Origin: Methanobrevibacter sp. V74 | GTDB taxonomy: Archaea > Methanobacteriota > Methanobacteria > Methanobacteriales > Methanobacteriaceae | Reading direction: 5' to 3' | Length of the DNA stretch: 64,000 bases | Assembly (NCBI RefSeq): GCF_963082495.1 | Contig: NZ_CAUJAN010000004.1 | Coordinates: 142,001-206,000, forward strand | Part shown: piece by piece, positions 35,589-45,029 of the stretch | How positions within the stretch are numbered: position 1 is the first letter of the stretch | Layout: each line of letters opens with the position of its first letter | The notes under the pieces: generated by a model | Seen by the model: the letters and a program-made list of their open reading frames with translations, nothing else | Database searches by the model: none | What the model was told of the DNA's origin: nothing | Made by a program: the position numbers and the translations under genes

Positions 35589-36689
35589 TTAATTTAAAAC
35601 CTCTTTTAAAACATTAATAAATTTCTTATCCTCTTCAAGAGTACAAATACTTATTCGTATCCAATATTCATCTAAACCCTTAAATGAAGTACAATCCCTC
35701 ACAATAATGCCTCTCTTCATAAGTTCTAATGCCAACTGTGAAGCGGTAAAACCAGTATCCTTAATACCGATTAACATGAAGTTAGATTTAGATGGGAATA
35801 CATTTAATCCATCAATTTTTGATAATTCATCATGTAAATATTGTCTTGACTCAATTCCTTTTTTAATTGAATCCTCTATGTATTCTTTGTCTCTAAAGGT
35901 ATTAAGAGCAGCTACGAATGATAATCTTGTAAGGGAAAATACTGGTTTTATTCTGTGCATATACTCAATAATCTCCTCACATGCAAGACCATAACCAATT
36001 CTCATACCTGCAAGGCCCAATACTTTTGACATGGTACGTATGATGAATATGTTGTCATATTCATTGATTAAATCTTTATTTGTGACTTCTGAGTATTCAA
36101 AGTAAGCTTCATCAATAATGATTAATATGTCTGGATTTTTACGGGCAATATCTATTAAGATTTCCTTATCAATCAATGTTCCGGTAGGATTATTCGGACT
36201 GCATAAGAAAATCATTCTAGTTTTGGAAGTGATTGAATTATAAATTGACTCAGCATCTAATTTATTCTCATCCAAATCCCATTTTGCATAAACCGGTTTT
36301 GCACCGTATTGATTTAACAAGTATTCATAATACATATAAGAAGGCAATGGAACTATAAACTCATCGCCATCATCTATAAATGTTTTTGCAAGTACATCAA
36401 TGATTTCATCAGCTCCGTCCCCACCAATTATAACTTGTGAATCTTTAACACCCGAATATTCCGCTATTTCACTTACAAGTTCATGCAATTGAGATTCGGG
36501 ATATCTATTAATTGATTTAATTTCATCTTCAATAGCTTTCATGGCTTTTGGAGACGGACCCCATGGATTTTCATTTGAACCTAATTTAATGATATCCTCT
36601 TTTTTAAGGTTGAAATCTGAAGCAATCTCATCCTGAGACCTTCCAGGGACATAGGAATCCATTTCTTCCACAATTTTCCTTGCCTTCAT
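35589..36689 (-). CDS. hisC: histidinol-phosphate aminotransferase
   Basis: PLP enzyme of histidine synthesis (imidazole-acetol phosphate to histidinol phosphate). It has 366 residues, normal for HisC. Motifs: [15 protein letters not shown] near the N-terminus, [22 protein letters not shown], the PLP-lysine segment [16 protein letters not shown], and a C-terminal [18 protein letters not shown]. It is separated from other his genes. The start ATG lies 3 nt past the carbonic anhydrase stop, so it is part of the minus-strand operon. Confidence 0.93.
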   Translation of the reverse strand: MKARKIVEEMDSYVPGRSQDEIASDFNLKKEDIIKLGSNENPWGPSPKAMKAIEDEIKSINRYPESQLHELVSEIAEYSGVKDSQVIIGGDGADEIIDVLAKTFIDDGDEFIVPLPSYMYYEYLLNQYGAKPVYAKWDLDENKLDAESIYNSITSKTRMIFLCSPNNPTGTLIDKEILIDIARKNPDILIIIDEAYFEYSEVTNKDLINEYDNIFIIRTMSKVLGLAGMRIGYGLACEEIIEYMHRIKPVFSLTRLSFVAALNTFRDKEYIEDSIKKGIESRQYLHDELSKIDGLNVFPSKSNFMLIGIKDTGFTASQLALELMKRGIIVRDCTSFKGLDEYWIRISICTLEEDKKFINVLKEVLN

Positions 36690-36692
36690 AAT

Positions 36693-37175
36693 TTAATCTT
36701 CCCTATATTGTTTAGAAAGTTTTACATAATTATCTGCATTATTTTGAATCATTTCAATTTGATCGTGACTAACCTTTTTAACAGCTTTTGCTGGAACACC
36801 TAAAATCAAACTTCCTTCTGGAAACTCTTTTCCTTCACTTACAACTGCACCTGCCCCAACAATAGAGTTTTTTGAAATATGTGCACCGTCTAGGACTGTT
36901 GCATTCATTCCAATTAAAACATTGTCGTCTAATTTACATCCGTGGACAATTGCACCATGACCTACAGAGACATTATCTCCTATCTCAACAGGAAATCCTT
37001 CAGTGCAGTGAACAACACAATTGTCTTGAACATTAGATTTATTTCCAATTTTAATTGAATCTACATCTCCCCTAAGGATTGCTCCATGCCAAATTGATAC
37101 ATCCGCACCCAATTCAACATCACCAACTACTTGTGCACCCGGGCATATTACAATAGAGTCTTTTTTATTTTCCAT
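36693..37175 (-). CDS. gamma-class carbonic anhydrase-like hexapeptide protein
   Basis: A 160-residue left-handed beta-helix protein. Hexapeptide turns are visible throughout (VVGDVELGADVSIWHGAILR, NVQDNCVVHC). Potential zinc-ligand His are in VVHCTEGFPVEIGDNVSVGH and AIVHG, the spacing seen in gamma-carbonic anhydrases. In a methanogen it could hydrate CO2 for the first methanogenesis step, but many homologues lack activity. It starts 10 nt after the nucleotidyltransferase, with which it shares the hexapeptide architecture. Confidence 0.87.
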   Translation of the reverse strand: MENKKDSIVICPGAQVVGDVELGADVSIWHGAILRGDVDSIKIGNKSNVQDNCVVHCTEGFPVEIGDNVSVGHGAIVHGCKLDDNVLIGMNATVLDGAHISKNSIVGAGAVVSEGKEFPEGSLILGVPAKAVKKVSHDQIEMIQNNADNYVKLSKQYRED

Positions 37176-37185
37176 AATATCGCCT

Positions 37186-38469
37186 TTATTTCTGTATTTT
37201 ATTCTTATCTTGTATAATATGATTTTGTTTTACCAAAACACGTGTATCGGAGGGTACATCATCATATAATAAAACCCCTGAACCGATAGTGGAATTATAA
37301 CCTACTTTCACACCAGGTGAAAAACTAGAATTAATACCTGTTTTAACAGCGTCTCCAATAATCGATCCGAATTTGCGTCTTCCACTATCTATCATTTTGT
37401 CCTTAATTTTGGTTTTTACGGATTGGTTATCAAAACGTAAGTTTGCAATGTTAGTTCCTGCTGCAATATTACAATTTGAACCTATTACCGAGTCTCCGAC
37501 ATAACTTAAATGACTAATATTGGTATTTTCCATGACAATCGAATTTTTAATTTCAACAGCATTTCCAACATGAACATTGTCACCAAAGTAAGAATTACCT
37601 CTAATATAAGAATTTGGACCTATATCACAATTTTTACCTATATATACATTTCCTTCAATGTAAACTCCCGCACGAATAATGCTGCCTTCATCCAAAAAGA
37701 TATCACCATGAATATGAGCTCCATCCTCTATTTTTCCTTTGATTTCATTTTTTAATTGGCCGATCAATTCTTCATTAACTTCAATTAGCTCCCATGGCCT
37801 TCCAACATCAATCCAATCCTTATTGGTTTTATGTCCAATTACCTTTTTGCCGTCTTCAATTTGTAAGGATACCGAATCTGTAATTTCATATTCTCCACGT
37901 TCAGAAATTTCAGTTTCATCAATTTTATCGAAAATATCCTTATTGAATACATAAATTCCAGCATTTACAAGATTACTTGGAGCTTCCTCTTTTTTAGGTT
38001 TCTCTACAATGCTTTTAATATTGTCATTTTCAATTTCAACAACTCCAAAGGCAGAAGGGTCTTCTACTTCAGTTAAAACCATTAATGTATCTGGTTTTAA
38101 TTGGTTGTATTTTTTAATGATTTCAGTAATAATTTCATCATCTAAAATGATATCCCCATTTAAAACAAGCAAGCTATCATTAATAAATCCTTTTCCATAT
38201 CCAATAGCATTTGCAGTACCTAAGAAGTCCTTTTGAGTTTGATAAGAAATGTTTACTCCAAATTCACTACCGTCACCAAAATAATCCCGAACCATTTCCT
38301 CCTTATAACGTACAATTAATAATATATCTTTAATTCCACTATTCCTTAAAGATTCAATGTTATATTGAATAATTGGTTTTCCAGCAACTGGCAACATAGT
38401 TTTAGGCTTTGTAAGGGTTAATGGCCTCATTCTAGAACCTTCACCAGCACTTAAAATAATTGCTTTCAC
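37186..38469 (-). CDS. bifunctional sugar-1-phosphate nucleotidyltransferase/acetyltransferase (GlmU-like)
   Basis: A 427-residue protein predicted to make UDP-GlcNAc from GlcN-1-P. Residues 1-230 form a nucleotidyltransferase domain (AIILSAGEGSRMRPLTLTKP, LLVLNGDIILDDEI, NAGIYVFNKDIFDK); residues 245-427 form a left-handed beta-helix with acetyltransferase-type repeats (IEGNVYIGKNCDIGPNSYI; IAAGTNIANLRFDN). This two-domain form is the archaeal equivalent of bacterial GlmU and fits the two glmM genes here. It is the first gene of the minus-strand operon. Nucleotide specificity cannot be fixed by eye. Confidence 0.88.
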   Translation of the reverse strand: MKAIILSAGEGSRMRPLTLTKPKTMLPVAGKPIIQYNIESLRNSGIKDILLIVRYKEEMVRDYFGDGSEFGVNISYQTQKDFLGTANAIGYGKGFINDSLLVLNGDIILDDEIITEIIKKYNQLKPDTLMVLTEVEDPSAFGVVEIENDNIKSIVEKPKKEEAPSNLVNAGIYVFNKDIFDKIDETEISERGEYEITDSVSLQIEDGKKVIGHKTNKDWIDVGRPWELIEVNEELIGQLKNEIKGKIEDGAHIHGDIFLDEGSIIRAGVYIEGNVYIGKNCDIGPNSYIRGNSYFGDNVHVGNAVEIKNSIVMENTNISHLSYVGDSVIGSNCNIAAGTNIANLRFDNQSVKTKIKDKMIDSGRRKFGSIIGDAVKTGINSSFSPGVKVGYNSTIGSGVLLYDDVPSDTRVLVKQNHIIQDKNKIQK

Positions 38470-38586
38470 TTTTATTATCCCCTTAAAAATTATCTAATAA
38501 TATTATATGTTTAACTATTTACTTATTAATTAACTTATCTAATCAAATAACTACTTTTAAATAATAGTTCAAATAAACTCAAATCA

Positions 38587-38603
38587 TATTAGCTATGCTA
38601 ATA
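38587..38603 (+). promoter_or_regulatory. inverted repeat before rubredoxin gene
   Basis: TATTAGC-TAT-GCTAATA is a perfect 7-bp dyad with a 3-nt spacer, located just before the AAAGGAGAT ribosome-binding site of the rubredoxin gene. It could be an operator or a leader hairpin. No TATA box is distinct enough to fix the transcription start. Confidence 0.4.
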
Positions 38604-38625
38604 GCAAATAAAAGGAGATAATAAA

Positions 38626-38793
38626 ATGACTATATATGTTTGTTTACATTGCGAATACAGGTTCGATTCTGAAAAAGGGGACCCGGAATACAACATTCCT
38701 GCTGGAGCAACCCCTGCAGATATGCCGGATGACTGGGTTTGCCCAGAATGCGCTGCATTAGGTATTGATGCATTTATTGCAGAAGAAGAATAA
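38626..38793 (+). CDS. rubredoxin
   Basis: A 55-residue one-iron electron carrier. The two knuckles are CLHCEYRFD (residues 6-9) and CPECAA (about 39-42), with the usual core PAGATPADMPDDWVCP between them. In most rubredoxins each knuckle is CxxCG; here the Gly is replaced by Glu and Ala. AAAGGAGATAATAAA precedes the ATG. It sits alone, divergent from the nucleotidyltransferase gene. Likely donor to oxygen/peroxide-detoxifying flavo-diiron or rubrerythrin enzymes encoded elsewhere. Confidence 0.92.
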   Translation: MTIYVCLHCEYRFDSEKGDPEYNIPAGATPADMPDDWVCPECAALGIDAFIAEEE

Positions 38794-38973
38794 ATATTCT
38801 TCTTCATATTATTTTTTATAAAAAAATTATTATTTTTTAAAATAGCTTTTTTTACGTTATATTGATAAATTGTTAAAAATATTTATATAAGTTAATGTTT
38901 ATAACTATAAAATGTAATTTTATTTACTTTACAAATTTAATATTTATCTTAAACTTAAGTGTGGGAAAATAAA

Positions 38974-39693
38974 ATGACTAGGACAAAGAAATTAATTATA
39001 GCAATATTATTAGTTATTCTTGTAGGTCTATTAGCTTCTATTTATGGCGCATTAAATAGTGGTCCTAACCTTTCCGAAGAAAGTAAAGACATATTATTAT
39101 TAACTGCAGATAAATATGAACAATCTAATGGTGGAGTGGACATGGCATTCATGATTCACTTAGAAAATGGAAGTTTTAAGAACTATACACCAATTTATCC
39201 TGGAGGAATGACACATCCAACACAACCCGCTTCGAGTGCTATTGGAGGAGGCAAAATGTATCTTCACGATTGCCTCTATGATGGTGTTGATAAGGGAATG
39301 GATTATGCAAAAGAAATTGTTGAATCGAACACCAACTTAACTGCAGATGCAGTAGTTCTTGTTTACGATGAAGGTGTTGACAACATTATTGATTCAATAC
39401 GTCCATTAAAAGTAAATGGTGTTGAAACAAATCTCACAGCTACAGACATTATTCGTGAAAACGACGCATATAATGGATATGCAGGTAACGAAGCTGTAAC
39501 TGGAACAATGTCTAGAGCGGATGCAGTAATGGTATTGGTTAAAGCATTAGCACAAGCTGCTGCAGATCCTAATAAAAAAGCAACCATGATAAAAACTGCA
39601 TTACAAGAATATTCCAATGGAAATATTATAATGAAACCAGAAGGTTCATTTACCAATTTGCTTGCGACAAAAGGTATTGAATCGCTTGGATAA
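38974..39693 (+). CDS. membrane-anchored extracellular protein, DUF4012-like
   Basis: A 239-residue protein with an N-terminal hydrophobic anchor (residues 6-25, LIIAILLVILVGLLASIYGA) and a mature domain starting near GPNLSEESKDILLL. The region NGSFKNYTPIYPGGMTHPTQ resembles DUF4012/LCP-like envelope proteins, but I am not certain of the family. Start ATG at 38974 with GGGAAAA upstream; GTG at 38959 also opens the frame. A strong hairpin plus T-run follows. An envelope role is plausible from the anchor. Confidence 0.65.
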   Translation: MTRTKKLIIAILLVILVGLLASIYGALNSGPNLSEESKDILLLTADKYEQSNGGVDMAFMIHLENGSFKNYTPIYPGGMTHPTQPASSAIGGGKMYLHDCLYDGVDKGMDYAKEIVESNTNLTADAVVLVYDEGVDNIIDSIRPLKVNGVETNLTATDIIRENDAYNGYAGNEAVTGTMSRADAVMVLVKALAQAAADPNKKATMIKTALQEYSNGNIIMKPEGSFTNLLATKGIESLG

Positions 39694-39704
39694 TATAAAT
39701 TTGT

Positions 39705-39742
39705 CTTTAAAGAACTAAATTATTCTTTAAAGAACTTTTTTT
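39705..39742 (+). terminator. hairpin plus T-run terminator
   Basis: CTTTAAAGAA (39705-39714) pairs perfectly with TTCTTTAAAG (39723-39732) across an 8-nt loop, followed by aac and seven T residues. Located 12 nt after the stop of the anchored-protein gene; an intrinsic-type terminator for it. Confidence 0.65.
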
Positions 39743-39813
39743 ATTTTAATAAAGTTAAAAATACAAATAACCGCTTGTTTTTTAAAAAAAAAAAGAAAAG
39801 ATGAATCATCATC

Positions 39814-41148
39814 TTATAAATTTTCATTAATGATTTTAATACATGCCTCTTTAATCTCTAAAGCTCTAGCGTCATCACGAGATTCAAGAGTTATTCTAAT
39901 ATAATCTTCTGTTCCAGAAGGCCTTACTAAAACCCAACTATCATCTGAAAATGTTAATCTGAATCCATCTAAAGAGTTTACATCAACAATATCATCAAAA
40001 GAATTTTTTAGCAGTTCTTCCATATTCTCCATTATTTTAACTTTAGCCTCTTTTGAGCAAGTTATTTTTTCACGGACGTTTGGATAAGACGGGATTTGTG
40101 CTAATAGGTCCGATAGATTACCATCTCTTGAAACGATTTCGGCCATTCTTAAACCGGACAATATTCCATCAGGACACATACAGAAGTCAGGATGCAGCCA
40201 AGTTCCGGATGGTTCCCCCCCAAATGCCGCATCTTTTTCAATGATTGCTTCAGCTACATTGACATCTCCAACAGGAGTTCTAATAACTTCTCCCTTTACA
40301 GATTCGTCCATGCATAAACCTGCATCAACAGTAGTAACAATGTTTCCTTCGAACTCTTTTGAAATTAATGCTAAAAGAGAATCAAATGGTGAAATATTCC
40401 CTTTCTCATCAACTGTAATCATCCTATCTGCATCACCGTCGTGAGCAATTCCAAGATCTGCACCAATTGCAACAACAGTTTTCATTAATGTTTGTAAGTT
40501 TTCAGCATTAGGTTCTGGGTTGCGACCTGGGAAAAATCCGTCAGGTTGAGAATTAATGGTTGTTACTGCACATCCCGCTTTTCTAAATACTAAAGGTGAT
40601 ATTTCGCTTCCAGCGCCAGATGCGCAATCAATAACAACCTTAAGATCCTTTTTAACATCAACCATACTTACTAAATCATCAATATATTGGCCTTTGATTT
40701 CTTCATTAACACTTAATTCACCGACATTATCCCAAGTGACTGAAATATAATCTTTATTAGCATATATCTCTTCAATTTTTCTCTCTTGAGCGGAAGTATA
40801 TGCCATACCGTTTTTATTCCATAGTTTTATTCCATTATATTGAGAGGGATTGTGAGATGCAGTCAGCATTATTCCAGCATCAGCATCAAGTTTTTCGGTA
40901 GCATATCCTACCAACGGTGTTGGAACCATTCCGATTTTAACTACATTTACCCCGCTTTCAAGCAATCCTGCAGCAATAGCCTGATCTAGCATTTTATTTG
41001 TTGTTCTTGTATCATAACCGATTACAACAGTGCCTTTATTATCCAAATAATAAGCAATTGATTTTCCAACATTTAATGCAAGTTCGCATGTTACTTCAGA
41101 ACCGATTTTGCCTCTAATTCCAGAGGTCCCAAAAAGTTTTGCTACCAT
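39814..41148 (-). CDS. glmM: phosphoglucosamine mutase/phosphohexomutase, paralogue 2
   Basis: A 444-residue alpha-D-phosphohexomutase. It starts KLFGTSGIRGKIGSEVTCEL and has phosphoserine loop TASHNPSQYNG, metal loop DGDADRMITVD, sugar loop GGEPSGTW and phosphate site RPSGTEDYIRI. The sugar loop GEPSG differs from GEENGG of paralogue 1, so the two probably differ in substrate (glucosamine-1-P versus glucose/mannose-1-P); GlmM is suggested for either. It starts 11 nt after apgM on the same strand. Confidence 0.87.
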   Translation of the reverse strand: MVAKLFGTSGIRGKIGSEVTCELALNVGKSIAYYLDNKGTVVIGYDTRTTNKMLDQAIAAGLLESGVNVVKIGMVPTPLVGYATEKLDADAGIMLTASHNPSQYNGIKLWNKNGMAYTSAQERKIEEIYANKDYISVTWDNVGELSVNEEIKGQYIDDLVSMVDVKKDLKVVIDCASGAGSEISPLVFRKAGCAVTTINSQPDGFFPGRNPEPNAENLQTLMKTVVAIGADLGIAHDGDADRMITVDEKGNISPFDSLLALISKEFEGNIVTTVDAGLCMDESVKGEVIRTPVGDVNVAEAIIEKDAAFGGEPSGTWLHPDFCMCPDGILSGLRMAEIVSRDGNLSDLLAQIPSYPNVREKITCSKEAKVKIMENMEELLKNSFDDIVDVNSLDGFRLTFSDDSWVLVRPSGTEDYIRITLESRDDARALEIKEACIKIINENL

Positions 41149-41159
41149 CTAATTCGCCC

Positions 41160-42398
41160 CTATGCACCGAACTTATGGGCATAATTCATTAAATCCATCA
41201 TAATGTTCATAACATCTGATCCACGGATCCTGTTTAATCCACCTTTTGCACAAGCACGTTCAGAGAATTCGCAAACATCATCAACCCTTACTTCAGGACC
41301 TCTGATTACAACAGGTACAGGATCGCCAGAGTGATTCATTACTGAAATTGGAGTAGAATGATCAGCAGTTAAGTAAATGTAGACATCTTCAAGTTTTATT
41401 AGTTCGCTCATAACAACCTCATCCACTTTTTCAATGAATTCTTTTTTCTCAATTGTCTGACCGTCGTGACCTGCTTCATCTGCTCCATCGATGTTTATTA
41501 AGAAAAAATCATATTCTGAGTTTTTGACTTGGTCAACAATGGTATCACGAATATTATATAGGTTAGTATCAATTCCGCCGGTTACATCTTCCATTTCAAT
41601 AATGTCCATTCCTGCAAATCTTCCGATACCCATGATTAATCCGGTTTCTGCAATACAGGCTGAATTAATTTCATATTTTTCATTTAATGATTCAACAACA
41701 GGCACCTCTCCAGCTCCACGTGGAATGACAATATTTGCTGGCGGTTCGCCTTCTTCAATTCTTTTTAAGTTTACAGGGTGATCTTTAACCATTTCATATG
41801 TTTTTACAACAACTTTATTTAAAATATCTGCTGTTTTAGCTGCTTGCGGAGTGTCGTCCAAAGCCTTTACTTCTTTTGGTCTGTTTCCTTCTACTTTAGG
41901 ATCAGCATCACTTACTTTATCAGACAATCCTTCACCCCTAAGTACAAGTACGGCCCTGTGGCCAGTTGATTCTTTAAATATTATTTTAATATCAGGATAA
42001 TCCTCTAAAACCATAGTATTCAAGACATCTACAATTTCTTTAGTGCCCTCTTTAATTCTTCCAGCACGCCTATCGGTTACAACTAAGTTTTCATCTGCAG
42101 TTGAGAAATTACATCTAAATGCAATATCCCCCGGCAATACCTCCAAACCAACGCCATTTGCTTCAAACGGACCTCTTCCAGTATAAACTTCATATGGATT
42201 GTATCCTAAGATAGATAAGTGTGCAGTGTCACTTCCAGGAATAATCCCCGGTGCGATTGAATCCATAATACCAGTTATTCCTTCTTCAGCCATCTTATCC
42301 ATGTTTGGAGTATTTGCTGCTTCAAGAGGTGTTTTATTTCCAAATTCTTTAATTGGACGGTCACCCATACCATCCATGATTAAAATAAGACCTTTCAT
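41160..42398 (-). CDS. apgM: cofactor-independent phosphoglycerate mutase, archaeal type
   Basis: Interconverts 3- and 2-phosphoglycerate in gluconeogenesis. The 412 residues match archaeal aPGAM, an alkaline-phosphatase-superfamily metalloenzyme. It starts MKGLILIMDGMGDRPIKEFG; the catalytic Ser is in PGSDTAHLSILGY, and further metal ligands appear in INIDGADEAGHDGQ and LTADHSTP. Cotranscribed with the second phosphohexomutase gene directly downstream. Confidence 0.94.
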   Translation of the reverse strand: MKGLILIMDGMGDRPIKEFGNKTPLEAANTPNMDKMAEEGITGIMDSIAPGIIPGSDTAHLSILGYNPYEVYTGRGPFEANGVGLEVLPGDIAFRCNFSTADENLVVTDRRAGRIKEGTKEIVDVLNTMVLEDYPDIKIIFKESTGHRAVLVLRGEGLSDKVSDADPKVEGNRPKEVKALDDTPQAAKTADILNKVVVKTYEMVKDHPVNLKRIEEGEPPANIVIPRGAGEVPVVESLNEKYEINSACIAETGLIMGIGRFAGMDIIEMEDVTGGIDTNLYNIRDTIVDQVKNSEYDFFLINIDGADEAGHDGQTIEKKEFIEKVDEVVMSELIKLEDVYIYLTADHSTPISVMNHSGDPVPVVIRGPEVRVDDVCEFSERACAKGGLNRIRGSDVMNIMMDLMNYAHKFGA

Positions 42399-42619
42399 AA
42401 ATATATCACCTTTAATAAATTATATTAATATTCTTTTTATTTTTAATAGTTAAATAATTTGTTTAAAACTAATTAATTATTTTTGAATTTAATCATTATG
42501 CTTTTTCCATCTTTGAGCTTTAAAAGAAGATTAAATGTTTGCAATTGCATTTGAAATATTGTATACTATGTGGCTCTTGTAAAATGTTTTTCATAAGTTT
42601 ATTTTAAGTATTGTTATTG

Positions 42620-43060
42620 AGTTTTATGAATATCTGCAATGCTGTCAAGCTAAGGTTTTTGAATTCATTTTTATGAGTTTCGAGTTTTTGGTTGATTTGG
42701 ATGTGCTCTCAGATGCATTATTGGATTATATGGATTGATTAAAGACGGCTAGACGAAAGAATGCTTGAAGACAACATGTCGAAGAAGACCCAATGGCAGG
42801 TACTTCTATTTAGTGGATGCATGCTTGTTATTGCAGTCGCTTTCTTGTCTTTGTGATTATCAGCTGGAACATGCAGGCAATTGTTAGCGATGATGCAACT
42901 CCTATTTCTATGGATCAGCAGACTACAGAAATTGACTCCATCAGGAATTGGATGATGTGCCCGATACAAGTAACTCCTCAGTCAAGGTTATAACGAAATG
43001 GGAAAAGTGTACAAAATCAGGCACCCTCATATGGCGAAGGGAGGTTAGATATTTGACCTC
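42620..43060 (+). pseudogene. decayed gene fragment with membrane segment, family unknown
   Basis: Part of the 829-nt spacer 42399-43227. Plus-strand frames carry successive protein-like pieces: MLEDNMSKKTQWQVLLFSGC, a hydrophobic stretch interrupted by TGA after FLSL, then VFVIISWNMQAIVSDDATPI, TTEIDSIRN and, in another frame, ELDDVPDTSNSSVKVITKWE. Base composition is visibly richer in G and C than the neighbours. I read it as a frameshifted remnant of a small membrane protein; it was not assigned. The remainder of the spacer is AT-rich with nothing recognisable. Confidence 0.4.
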
Positions 43061-43227
43061 TCGAATTCTTATTTTCATGATTAATCATTCAAATACTTAA
43101 TCATATAATTTATTTTTAATTAAACATTAATGGAATAATTTTGATTCTATTTTTTAATCATGATTTTTTCTAGTAGTTGATATACTGTTTTTTTATTTAA
43201 TATACAAATATTGGATGTGATTATTAT

Positions 43228-43326
43228 ATGGTCAAAACAATTAGAATAAATGAAGACTTTAAACAATTGCTGAAATTGAAAATTGTTGAAACCAGAAAAA
43301 CACAAGGAAATGAAACTAATCAATAA
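43228..43326 (+). pseudogene. truncated antitoxin-like ORF
   Basis: A 32-residue ORF beginning MVKTIRINEDFKQLLKLKIV, the opening of small VapB-type antitoxins in methanogens, but cut off after VETRKTQGNETNQ. It overlaps the start of the PIN-domain ORF. Full antitoxins of this type have about 70-90 residues, so an internal deletion is likely. Confidence 0.5.
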
Positions 43327-43603
43327 CACAGTACTGGTGGAAGTGCTAAACAGCCTAAAAAAGAACGATTACAAAATCGAACCGGATGAAATAGTAGAAG
43401 TCCTGCTAAACCGGGACAAGGTGGTTTTTCTAACAGATAAAGATTATGGAGAAATCCTAAAACTATTTAAATATTACAATCTAGGGGTTAACTACTATGA
43501 TTGCACTATATTAAACACAATTATGGACAGCACCCTTTCTGTTGCAGTGTCATTCGATTCAGACTTTGATAAAATCCAAGGAATAATAAGAATCTATTTA
43601 TAA
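43310..43603 (+). pseudogene. PIN-domain (VapC-like) toxin, internally deleted
   Basis: 97 residues from the ATG at 43310 (AAGGA upstream). The N-terminus MKLINNTVLVEVL resembles VapC's MKLIDTTVLI but has Asn at the first catalytic Asp; the C-terminus DSTLSVAVSFDSDFDKIQGI is a normal PIN end. Length is about 40 residues short of VapC, so the middle acidic residues are lost or displaced. An inactive toxin beside a broken antitoxin is the simplest reading; a divergent small PIN protein is the alternative. Confidence 0.6.
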
Positions 43604-43660
43604 AAATAGCGGGAAATATAATTTATTTCCATCATGCGTTTAAGATTATTAATATCCTCC

Positions 43661-43792
43661 TTAAGCAAATCCTGTTCCATAGTATTTTACGAAATGTTTA
43701 CCCCAAAAAATTTCATCACCGATTTCCAATTGTTTCTCTATCCTATGAATATATTCACCAAGCAGAGATCTGGTTTGGCCAAATTTAACCAT
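43661..43792 (-). pseudogene. small ORF remnant, function unknown
   Basis: A 43-codon minus-strand ORF (MVKFGQTRSLLGEYIHRIEK, ending YYGTGFA), with another short ORF (MEQDLLKEDINNLKRMMEIN) overlapping its 3' end and KTSDKLEHDEIKLLEEHFKE readable upstream in a different frame. Together they look like broken pieces of one or two accessory genes in the 354-nt gap before the DUF92 gene. No family recognised. Confidence 0.35.
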
Positions 43793-43957
43793 TCTAAAGA
43801 TGTATTCTCATATAAATATTATGAGCTTGCCTATATTCTTTAAAATGCTCTTCAAGTAATTTAATCTCATCATGTTCAAGTTTATCTGAAGTTTTCATGA
43901 ATAGATATTTGTCATTTCAGAGATAAACTTTTCATAATATACTATAACAAAATAAAT

Positions 43958-44656
43958 CTAAATTAATAATATTGCAACAATTGCTCCTACGATAGTTGCA
44001 ATTAAATTAACATGTTCGTTTGTTAAAAGTCCCTGATTTTCAAATAATGCTCCTAAAATACTATCCATAAAACAACCAATGGTTCCAGAAACTATTGAAA
44101 CTAAAATTGCAGAGAGAGGATTTTCTAAAATTCCTAAAAAGTATGCTGAAATACCAATAATCGCTGCACCAAAAATCCCAGTTGCCGTTCCCAATACTGA
44201 AACCGCGCCATTTGTGCCGGGATCTACTTTTTGCAAAGTTGTAATTAAACGAGGATGAGTATCCAATACACCAATTTCAGAAGCTAGTGTGTCTGCAGTT
44301 GCAGTTGCAATAGCCCCAATAAATCCTCCAACGAATGGCAAATAATATCCTCCAAATGCAGCCATAAAACATGCGACCACACCATTTGAGATTACATTTT
44401 TAGAAGTTCTCCTTCCTTCAAATTCTCCAAGTGACATTTTATACTTTTTAGAGAATTTTGTGGCAATTAACGACATGACAAGGAATAGAACAATTAATAA
44501 AAGCCAGTTCGTACCTGCAGAGAATATAATTATTATTCCCATGACAATCATAACTGCTGAACCAAATAAATCTAGAGATTTTCTTCTATAAGTAATGAAA
44601 CCTAAAATAAACAAAAGAATAACATAAACCCAATTTATCATTAAAAATCCGAACAT
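43958..44656 (-). CDS. DUF92 integral membrane protein
   Basis: A 232-residue DUF92-family membrane protein (TIGR00297) with six or seven hydrophobic helices. Signature segments: EGRRTSKNVISNGVVACFMA, IGAIATATADTLASEIGVLD and GTNGAVSVLGTATGIFGAAI. Plant homologues phosphorylate phytyl phosphate; archaeal ones may act on isoprenoid phosphates, which is inference. ATG at 44656; a GTG 9 nt upstream is in frame. It is an intact gene between decayed regions. Confidence 0.85.
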   Translation of the reverse strand: MFGFLMINWVYVILLFILGFITYRRKSLDLFGSAVMIVMGIIIIFSAGTNWLLLIVLFLVMSLIATKFSKKYKMSLGEFEGRRTSKNVISNGVVACFMAAFGGYYLPFVGGFIGAIATATADTLASEIGVLDTHPRLITTLQKVDPGTNGAVSVLGTATGIFGAAIIGISAYFLGILENPLSAILVSIVSGTIGCFMDSILGALFENQGLLTNEHVNLIATIVGAIVAILLI

Positions 44657-45029
44657 TATTACCACAACTTTCTATAAGTATTTGTTAAAAATAATATAAA
44701 AAGATTTTTAAACCTTGTAGAAAGCATGTTAAAATTTTGATGAATATCGAATTTTTTTGCTTGTTTTATTTAAATAATCATTTTAAATGGTTTTTTCTTA
44801 TTTTTAACATGTTTTTATTGATTACTCTTTTTCACTTGCACTTTTACTTTTGAGAAAATTTTTTCATATCTCGCCTTGATTTTAATTTTAAGCTATTTGA
44901 TTACTTTAATTTTTTTACACTTGAATTAATACATGACATTATTTAAAAAACCTAATAATAAATTATAAATATGCATAATTGAGAATAATTATTAATATAA
45001 ATAAAAAAATAAACTATTTCCACATTATT

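Noticed and set aside
43634-43843. 69-codon plus-strand ORF
   Set aside because: It lies over minus-strand fragments that look more protein-like, and has no ribosome-binding site; treated as a shadow.
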